A stretch of 6,276 nucleotides of DNA from Acetobacteraceae bacterium (GTDB lineage: Bacteria > Pseudomonadota > Alphaproteobacteria > Acetobacterales > Acetobacteraceae): positions 1 through 6,276 of the forward strand of contig JANXRT010000095.1 of NCBI GenBank assembly GCA_025356735.1. Reading direction: 5' to 3'. The notes beneath the pieces are model-generated. The model saw only the letters and a program-made list of their open reading frames with translations. It did not search any database and was not told the DNA's origin. Of this stretch, positions 1-4,642 are shown piece after piece. Position numbers and translations under genes: made by a program. The first letter of the stretch is position 1. The number at the start of each line of letters is the position of its first letter.

Positions 1-678
1 CACGTCGCCAAGGCCGAGCGCCATGCGCGGGCGCGCGAGTACCTGGCGCTGGTGCATATGGCAGAATTCGCCGCGCGTCTGCCGGCGCAGCTTTCCGGCG
101 GCCAGCAGCAGCGCGTCGCCCTCGCCCGGGCGCTGATCACGCGGCCCGAGGTGCTGCTGCTCGACGAGCCGCTGTCGGCGCTCGATCCGTTCCTGCGCGT
201 GCGCATGCGCGAGGAACTGAAGCGGCTGCAACGGGAGCTCGGCATCACCTTCATCCACGTCACCCACAGCCAGGAGGAGGCGATGGCGCTGGCCGACCTG
301 ATGGTGGTGATGGAGGACGGCCACATCCGCCAGACCGGCACCCCGCGCGAGGTGTTCGAGCGTCCGTCCAGCGCCTTCATCGCCCGGTTCATCGGCGGCC
401 ACAACGTGCTGCCATGGGACAACCGCTGGATCGCGGTGCGGGCCGACCATTGCCGGCTGGAGTCGCCGCGGGATGAACAGGACCGCCACCATCTGACCGG
501 GCGCGTTGTCGTGGTCGAGTACCAGGGGCCGGTGGTGCGGGTGGCGCTGGCGACCGATGACGGCATCGAAGCCGCGGCCTTACTGCCCGATCATCTGTTC
601 CATCGCCAGCCGGTGCGGCCCGGCGATGTGTCCACGCTGACCTGGCCCGCGGAGTCGCAGCAGATGCTGGCGCACTGA
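1..678 (+). CDS. ABC transporter ATP-binding protein, PotA-like (5' partial)
   Basis: This is the C-terminal 225 residues of an importer ATPase that would power uptake through inner-membrane permeases from the cytoplasmic side. The frame is open from base 1, so the Walker A and Q-loop half lies left of the window. Visible motifs, numbered from the first codon, are the ABC signature LSGGQ (31-35), Walker B VLLLDE (51-56), the D-loop SALD (59-62) and the H-loop histidine (His89, in HVTHSQEEA). From about residue 138 a beta-rich tail resembles the TOBE domain of the spermidine/putrescine, iron and thiamine importer ATPases (PotA/FbpC type). An internal GTG or ATG near base 52-60 is not a real start, because conserved ABC sequence continues upstream of it. 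The gene ends 17 bases before the first hydrolase, so the transporter probably imports the substrate of the downstream enzymes. The family is certain, but the substrate is not determinable. Confidence 0.93.
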   Translation, partial: HVAKAERHARAREYLALVHMAEFAARLPAQLSGGQQQRVALARALITRPEVLLLDEPLSALDPFLRVRMREELKRLQRELGITFIHVTHSQEEAMALADLMVVMEDGHIRQTGTPREVFERPSSAFIARFIGGHNVLPWDNRWIAVRADHCRLESPRDEQDRHHLTGRVVVVEYQGPVVRVALATDDGIEAAALLPDHLFHRQPVRPGDVSTLTWPAESQQMLAH

Positions 679-684
679 CCATGC

Positions 685-690
685 AGGAAA
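685..690 (+). promoter_or_regulatory. Ribosome binding site that selects the ATG at 696
   Basis: AGGAAA sits six bases (counting from AGGAA) before the ATG at 696. It lies inside the reading frame that would start at the earlier ATG at 681. The 681 ATG has only ...GCGCACTGACC ahead of it, with no purine-rich site. The next gene downstream uses a very similar AAGGA with the same spacing. This favours 696 as the true start. Confidence 0.6.
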
Positions 691-695
691 GCCCA

Positions 696-1346
696 ATGAC
701 CGCGCGGAAGATGTTCCTGGCACTTCAGGAGGCACCATCTCGGAGGCGGTTCGGCTTCGGCCGGCGTGCCGCCCTGGTCAACGTCGATATCCAACGCGCC
801 TACACGGACGTCGAAAACTTCGCCACCGCCTACGAGACCGATCCCGGTCAGACCGGCCACGTCAACCGGCTGGCGGAGGAATGCCGCCGCCGGGGGTTTC
901 CGGTGGTCTGGACCTATGTCGCGTACGAGGAAGGCGGCGCCGATTGCGGCGTCTGGGGCACCCGCGGCGACACGCCGGACAGCCTGCAGAACATCCGGCC
1001 GGGCTCGCCGCGCGCCGAACTCGATCCGCGGCTGCTGCTGGCGCCGTCCGACACGGTGATGCGCAAGCGCATGGCCTCGGCGTTCTTCGAAACCAACCTG
1101 CGCTCGTTGCTGACGCACCATCGGATAGACACCGTAATCGTCACCGGCGGCTCGACCTCGGGCTGCGTGCGCGCGACCGTCGTGGAAGGGCTGTCCTGCG
1201 GCTTTCGCATGATCGTGCCGATCGAGTGCGTGGCGGACAAGCATGAAAGTCCGCATTTCGCCAGCCTGTACGACATGGCGCTCAAATACGCCGACGTGCT
1301 GGGCATTGCCGAAACCCTGGCCGGGCTGCAACGGATGCCTGGCTGA
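696..1346 (+). CDS. Isochorismatase-family cysteine hydrolase, N-carbamoylsarcosine amidase/maleamate amidohydrolase-like
   Basis: This predicted cytoplasmic hydrolase of 216 residues would cleave a carbamoyl or amide C-N bond, releasing ammonia. The family's Asp-Lys-Cys triad is visible: Asp31 in LVNVDIQRAYTD, Lys124 in MRKRMASAF and Cys157 in STSGCVRAT. The TSGCVRAT motif around the nucleophile, the N-terminal GFGRR(A)AL start of strand one and the GADCGVWG segment (81-88) are typical of the N-carbamoylsarcosine amidase/maleamate amidohydrolase branch, not of the true isochorismatases of siderophore synthesis. Length is about normal for the family. An in-frame ATG at 681 would add five residues; 696 is preferred for its ribosome binding site. 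It follows the transporter ATPase by 17 bases and precedes a second, different member of the same fold by 17 bases. Fold and chemistry are well supported. The exact substrate is not, since members act on N-carbamoylsarcosine, maleamate and other small amides. Confidence 0.9.
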   Translation: MTARKMFLALQEAPSRRRFGFGRRAALVNVDIQRAYTDVENFATAYETDPGQTGHVNRLAEECRRRGFPVVWTYVAYEEGGADCGVWGTRGDTPDSLQNIRPGSPRAELDPRLLLAPSDTVMRKRMASAFFETNLRSLLTHHRIDTVIVTGGSTSGCVRATVVEGLSCGFRMIVPIECVADKHESPHFASLYDMALKYADVLGIAETLAGLQRMPG

Positions 1347-1363
1347 ACCCGCAAGGAAAAAAG

Positions 1364-2071
1364 ATGCACAAGATAGAAATTCCCGAGACCGTGCTCGCCC
1401 GCATCCGCCAGCGCCGCGGGTCGTTGCACATGTATCCGACGATCGATGCGCGCCGCACCGCGCACGTCGTCGTCGATCTGCAGAACGGCTTCATGGCGCC
1501 GGGAGAGATCGCCGAGATCGCGACGGCGCGGGAGATCGTGCCCAACGTCAACCGCGTCAGCACAGCACTCCGCGCCGCCGGCGGCCTCGTGGTCTATATC
1601 CAGAACACCTTCGACCCGCAGACCGTGGCGGCATGGGGCACCTTCTTCGATCATTTCTGCACCCCCGACCGCCGCGCCGAGATGATCCGCGCCTTCACGC
1701 CCGGCAATTCCGGCCATGAGGTGCATGCCGGGCTGGAGGTGCTGGCGGGCGACCTCAAGGTGCTCAAGCGGCGCTACGGCGCCTTCGTGCCGGGCTCGTC
1801 CGACCTGCACGCGATCCTGGCGGCGCGCGGCATCGACACGATCATCGTCACCGGCACCGCGACCAACATCTGCTGCGAGTCGACGGCGCGGGACGCCATG
1901 ATGATGGACTACAAGGTCCTGTTCGTGGCCGACGCCAACGCGACCCACACCGACGCGGAGCACAACGCGACGCTGACCGTCATGGCCAGCGGCTTCGCCG
2001 ATGTCGTGACGACGGACGAGATGGTGGCGCTCATCGGCGGTGCGGCCGCGCTGTCGGCGGCCGCGGAGTGA
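1364..2071 (+). CDS. Isochorismatase-family cysteine hydrolase, RutB/biuret hydrolase-like
   Basis: This is a second isochorismatase-fold amidohydrolase of 235 residues, probably cytoplasmic. The triad is Asp38 (VVVDLQNGF), Lys135 (VLKRRYGAF) and Cys170 (GTATNICCEST). The cis-peptide region before the cysteine and the following ESTARDA stretch match the branch that includes ureidoacrylate amidohydrolase RutB and biuret hydrolase. Those enzymes remove carbamoyl or amide groups from small ureides. A second cysteine (Cys171) stands directly after the nucleophile, where RutB-like proteins commonly have valine. An N-terminal stretch of about 30 residues precedes the first strand, as in RutB-type proteins. 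The start is well supported by AAGGA at 1353-1357, six bases before the ATG. It lies 17 bases after the preceding hydrolase and 34 before the AtzG-like gene. It is only distantly similar to its neighbour, so it is not a recent tandem duplicate. Assignment to a specific substrate is not possible from sequence. Confidence 0.9.
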   Translation: MHKIEIPETVLARIRQRRGSLHMYPTIDARRTAHVVVDLQNGFMAPGEIAEIATAREIVPNVNRVSTALRAAGGLVVYIQNTFDPQTVAAWGTFFDHFCTPDRRAEMIRAFTPGNSGHEVHAGLEVLAGDLKVLKRRYGAFVPGSSDLHAILAARGIDTIIVTGTATNICCESTARDAMMMDYKVLFVADANATHTDAEHNATLTVMASGFADVVTTDEMVALIGGAAALSAAAE

Positions 2072-2086
2072 CCGGCTGAAACCGGT
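2071..2086 (+). other. Small intercistronic hairpin
   Basis: The 34-base gap between the second hydrolase and the AtzG-like gene contains ACCGG and CCGGT arms separated by CTGAAA, followed by TTTTC. It overlaps a 10-base perfect palindrome, AAACCGGTTT (2079-2088). The stem is only five pairs. It could be a weak attenuating or RNA-processing hairpin, an operator half, or chance. Confidence 0.2.
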
Positions 2087-2105
2087 TTTCATGTGAAGGT
2101 GAAAA

Positions 2106-2300
2106 ATGGACACGAGCTGCAGCCGTCCCGAACTGGAATTCCTCGCCCGACGTGCCGGACTTACATTGACCGAGGAGCAGGCGACCGAGTTGCTGCTCGT
2201 CTATGAACGCGTGCGCGCGATGGCTGAACGCGTGCGCCAGCCGCGCGGCCGGGCGGCCGAACCGGCGCACATCTTCGTGGCCGGGGGCGCGGTGCCATGA
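2106..2300 (+). CDS. AtzG-like (DUF4089) small subunit of an amidase complex
   Basis: This 64-residue protein resembles AtzG/DUF4089, a GatC-like small helical protein. In the cyanuric acid pathway AtzG binds and stabilises the amidase AtzE. Supporting features are its size (AtzG is under 70 residues), its position directly upstream of an amidase-signature gene, its single helical central segment (about 20-45, rich in Leu, Glu, Ala and Arg) and the C-terminal AEPAHIFVA. That last segment mirrors the EPAxxF-type ending of DUF4089 proteins. The start is fixed: an in-frame TGA at 2100-2102 lies two codons before the ATG, and AAGG at 2096-2099 is spaced six bases from it. The stop overlaps the amidase start as ATGA, indicating translational coupling and a fixed-ratio complex. 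HpxX of enterobacterial purine catabolism is remembered as a similar protein. No catalytic residue is expected. The role is inferred by family and context. Confidence 0.8.
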   Translation: MDTSCSRPELEFLARRAGLTLTEEQATELLLVYERVRAMAERVRQPRGRAAEPAHIFVAGGAVP

Positions 2301-3703
2301 CGCAATCCATTCCGACCATAGCCGAGGCGGCCGCGCTGATCGCCGGCAGGCAGCTCTCGCCGGTGGAGCTGACGCGACAATGCCTGCAACGGATCTCCGC
2401 GCTGGACGGCGAACTGCACAGCTTCATCCGGGTGACCGAGGACCGCGCCATGGCGGATGCCCGCGCCGCCGAGGCCGCCATCCTGGCCGGCCAGTCGAAG
2501 GGGAAGCTGCACGGCATCCCGATCGGCCTGAAGGACATCATCGACACGCGCGGAATTGCCACCACCGCGCATTCCCGCTGGCTGGAACACAATGTTCCCG
2601 ACGCCGACGCGACCTGCGCAAGCAGACTGGCGGCGGCCGGAACGGTGCTGCTCGGCAAGCTGGCGACGCATGAGTTCGCCGATGGCGGCCCGTCGTTCGA
2701 CCTGCCCTGGCCACCGGCACGCAACCCGTGGGACGTCGATCACTTCACCGCCGGATCGAGCAGCGGCACCGGTGCGGCGGCGGCGGCGGGCCTCATCCTC
2801 GGCGGCCTCGGCACCGATACCGGAGGCTCGATCCGTGGCCCGGCGGCGTTGTGCGGCATCGCCGGGCTGAAGCCGACCTATGGCCTGGTCAGCCGGCTCG
2901 GCGTGGCGCCGGCGGCGTTCAGCCTCGACCATATCGGCCCGATGGCCTGGACCGCGGAGGATTGCGCGATCCTGCTGCAGGCGCTCGCCGGCCATGATCC
3001 GGCCGACCCGGCCAGCGTCGATCGTGCGGTGCCCGACTACACCGCCGGCATCGGCGGCGGCGTCAAAGGCCTGCGCATCGGCGTCATCCACCATTTCCAC
3101 GAAACCGACGAGACGGTCAGCGAGGCGACGCTGGCCGGCATCCGGTCGGCGACCGACACCTTGAAGCAGCTCGGCGCCGAAATCCGCGAGGTGACGCTTT
3201 CCCCGCTGCAGGACTGGAACGCCTGCGGCGGGCTGATCTCGATCACCGAGCGCTGCGCCGCCTACGAGGGCTGGATGCAGGACGATCCCGGGCGCTTTGG
3301 CGAGCGGGTGCGCGACCGGCTGCTGCTCGGCATGTTCGTCACCGCGACGGACTACATGCAGGCCGTCCGCCGCCGGCGCGAGCTGTGCGCGGAACTCGCC
3401 GTCGCCATGCGGGGCGTCGACATCCTTCTGACCGCGACGCAGCGCGCCGAGGCGCCCCCGATCGACGGGTTGCCGCGCTGGGACAACCTGCAACGGCCCA
3501 ACTTCACCATGCCGTTCAACGTGGCGGGCTATCCCGCCATGTCGATCTGCTCGGGCTTCGGCGACAAGGGCCTGCCGGTGGCCATCCAGCTTGTCGCCGG
3601 ACCGTTCGAGGAAGCGGTTCTGCTGCGGGCAGCGCACGCCTACGAACAAGCCACCAGCTGGCGGTCACGACGCCCGGAGGTTCGGCAATCGATCGCGGTT
3701 TGA
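2297..3703 (+). CDS. Amidase-signature hydrolase, AtzE/HpxY-like (partner of AtzG-like protein)
   Basis: This 468-residue cytoplasmic serine amidohydrolase should hydrolyse an amide or carbamoyl C-N bond. The amidase-signature Lys-cisSer-Ser triad is visible: Lys79 in GIPIGLKDIIDTRG, Ser154 at the start of the SSSG turn in TAGSSSGTGAAA, and the nucleophile Ser178 in GTDTGGSIRGPA. The 24-residue spacing between the two serines is the spacing usual in the family. GLKPTYG (190-196) and the C-terminal FNVAGYPA and GLPVAIQLVA segments are also typical, and the length is normal. The start ATG overlaps the stop of the AtzG-like gene (ATGA), with no strong ribosome binding site of its own, so translation is probably coupled. 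Pairing with AtzG points to the AtzE group (1-carboxybiuret hydrolase and relatives) rather than GatA, for which GatB would be expected nearby. No AtzD, AtzF or AtzH gene is present, so cyanuric acid catabolism is unproven. The substrate is probably a small ureide or carbamoylated acid (inference). Confidence 0.9.
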   Translation: MTQSIPTIAEAAALIAGRQLSPVELTRQCLQRISALDGELHSFIRVTEDRAMADARAAEAAILAGQSKGKLHGIPIGLKDIIDTRGIATTAHSRWLEHNVPDADATCASRLAAAGTVLLGKLATHEFADGGPSFDLPWPPARNPWDVDHFTAGSSSGTGAAAAAGLILGGLGTDTGGSIRGPAALCGIAGLKPTYGLVSRLGVAPAAFSLDHIGPMAWTAEDCAILLQALAGHDPADPASVDRAVPDYTAGIGGGVKGLRIGVIHHFHETDETVSEATLAGIRSATDTLKQLGAEIREVTLSPLQDWNACGGLISITERCAAYEGWMQDDPGRFGERVRDRLLLGMFVTATDYMQAVRRRRELCAELAVAMRGVDILLTATQRAEAPPIDGLPRWDNLQRPNFTMPFNVAGYPAMSICSGFGDKGLPVAIQLVAGPFEEAVLLRAAHAYEQATSWRSRRPEVRQSIAV

Positions 3704-3709
3704 TACCCG

Positions 3710-3756
3710 AACCTCAAGCGGGGCGTCCTGGGGCGCTACCCCACTGCTTGAAGGTT
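3710..3756. terminator. Candidate bidirectional terminator between convergent operons
   Basis: An inverted repeat spans the gap between the amidase stop (3703) and the minus-strand hydrolase stop (3756-3758). The left arm AACCTCAAGC (3710-3719) pairs with GCTTGAAGGTT (3746-3756), leaving one bulged A at 3751. Inside it, GGGG (3720-3723) can pair with CCCC (3739-3742) across a three-base bulge. No T-run follows on either strand, so it is not a textbook intrinsic terminator. Its position between tail-to-tail genes supports a transcript-end role. Confidence 0.4.
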
Positions 3757-4577
3757 CAGCCCTCCAGCAGGCTTCGCGCCAACGCCAGCAACGCGCCGTT
3801 GGGCGAGCGCAGCGCGTCCAATACCGAAAAATGGTCGGCATGCGGCACCGGCAGCAAGGCGCCGGGCCGGTGCATGGCCGCCCGCCTGGCATGCAGCCGG
3901 CGGCTGTCGGCGACCAGGGCCGGCAGCTCGGCGGAACCGTAGGCAAGCGCCATCGGCTTGTCCGGCGCGGGCAGGCGCAATGGCGACAGCGTCGCCACCT
4001 CGGCATCGGTCAGGGCCAGCTTCTCGTTCAGGTAGGTGTCGCGGATCGGCCCCAGCTCGAACACGCCCGAGATCGGCAGCGCCGCGGTGACCGCCGGGTG
4101 GCTCAGCGCCATCGCCGCCAGGTGGCCGCCCGCCGACCAGCCGGCGACGACGATCCGCCCGCCAATGCCGTGCGCCGGGCCATGCAGCGCCAGCCAGTCG
4201 AGCGCCGCCATGATCTGCGCGACGATGGCGGTGACGGTGGCGTCGGGCGCCAGCACGTAGCCCGGCAGCGCCGCCGACCAGCCGGTCGCCAACGCACCCT
4301 CCATCAACGCGGCGGCGCCCTCGCGGTTGTTGCGTTGCCAGTAGCCACCATGGATGAAGACCAGGCAGTCCGAGCCGGGCGCGTTGGGAAACAGGTCCCA
4401 CGCCTCGCGTTGGGTGGAGCCGTAGGCGAGGTCGAGATGCGCCGGATGGCGGGCGCGGAAATCCGCCGACGCGGCACGCAACGCCTCGACATAGGCCGGC
4501 CCCTCCGGGCAGGCGGCGCTGTTGTTGTAGGCGGCGTCGCGCGCCGCGCGGGTCATCCCGCCCCAGTCATCGCTCAT
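3756..4577 (-). CDS. Alpha/beta-hydrolase, arylformamidase/esterase-like
   Basis: This 273-residue serine hydrolase has no signal peptide and is probably cytoplasmic. Visible motifs are the oxyanion-hole HGGYW (76-80), the nucleophile elbow GWSAG with Ser148 (146-150), and a late histidine in HADHFSVLDAL (His249 is the likely catalytic base). The acid is uncertain; Glu217 in GSAELPAL and Asp224 are candidates. HGGYW plus the DHFS-type ending resembles the bacterial group annotated as arylformamidase (kynurenine formamidase-like) or carboxylesterase. The ATG at 4577 is chosen because GAGGG lies about eight bases upstream (plus-strand 4585-4589) and the family N-terminus (MTRAARDAAYNN) begins just after it. 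The same frame stays open far upstream, but only as a shadow of the monooxygenase gene. Its 65-base distance from that gene on the same strand suggests one transcript. It could hydrolyse the ester made by the monooxygenase (inference). No other kynurenine-pathway gene is in the window. Confidence 0.88.
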   Translation of the reverse strand: MSDDWGGMTRAARDAAYNNSAACPEGPAYVEALRAASADFRARHPAHLDLAYGSTQREAWDLFPNAPGSDCLVFIHGGYWQRNNREGAAALMEGALATGWSAALPGYVLAPDATVTAIVAQIMAALDWLALHGPAHGIGGRIVVAGWSAGGHLAAMALSHPAVTAALPISGVFELGPIRDTYLNEKLALTDAEVATLSPLRLPAPDKPMALAYGSAELPALVADSRRLHARRAAMHRPGALLPVPHADHFSVLDALRSPNGALLALARSLLEG

Positions 4578-4642
4578 GTCGCGACCCTCGCATGGTTGGA
4601 ATTCAGCAGCACCGACAACTCCCGCCGCACGTCGCCGAAACG

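Noticed and set aside
681..695. Start of the first hydrolase at the ATG at 681.
   Set aside because: It has no purine-rich site ahead, whereas the ATG at 696 is preceded by AGGAAA at good spacing. The five extra residues add no conserved sequence. It cannot be fully excluded.
696..2071. Recent tandem duplication of the two isochorismatase-fold genes.
   Set aside because: Only the fold motifs are shared. The nucleophile contexts (TSGCVRAT versus TNICCEST), N-termini and loops differ, so they come from separate subfamilies.
914..2113. A 399-codon frame antisense to both isochorismatase-fold genes.
   Set aside because: It spans two real genes and the gap between them, is His/Arg/Gly-rich and has no recognisable domain.
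2201..3649. A 482-codon frame antisense to the amidase.
   Set aside because: It lies wholly opposite a gene with clear catalytic motifs and shows Arg/Gly/Ala-rich composition without recognisable motifs. This is typical of GC-rich antisense shadows.
2297..3703. Amidase as GatA of the tRNA-dependent amidotransferase.
   Set aside because: No GatB is present, the small upstream partner resembles AtzG rather than typical GatC, and the genes sit in a catabolic setting.
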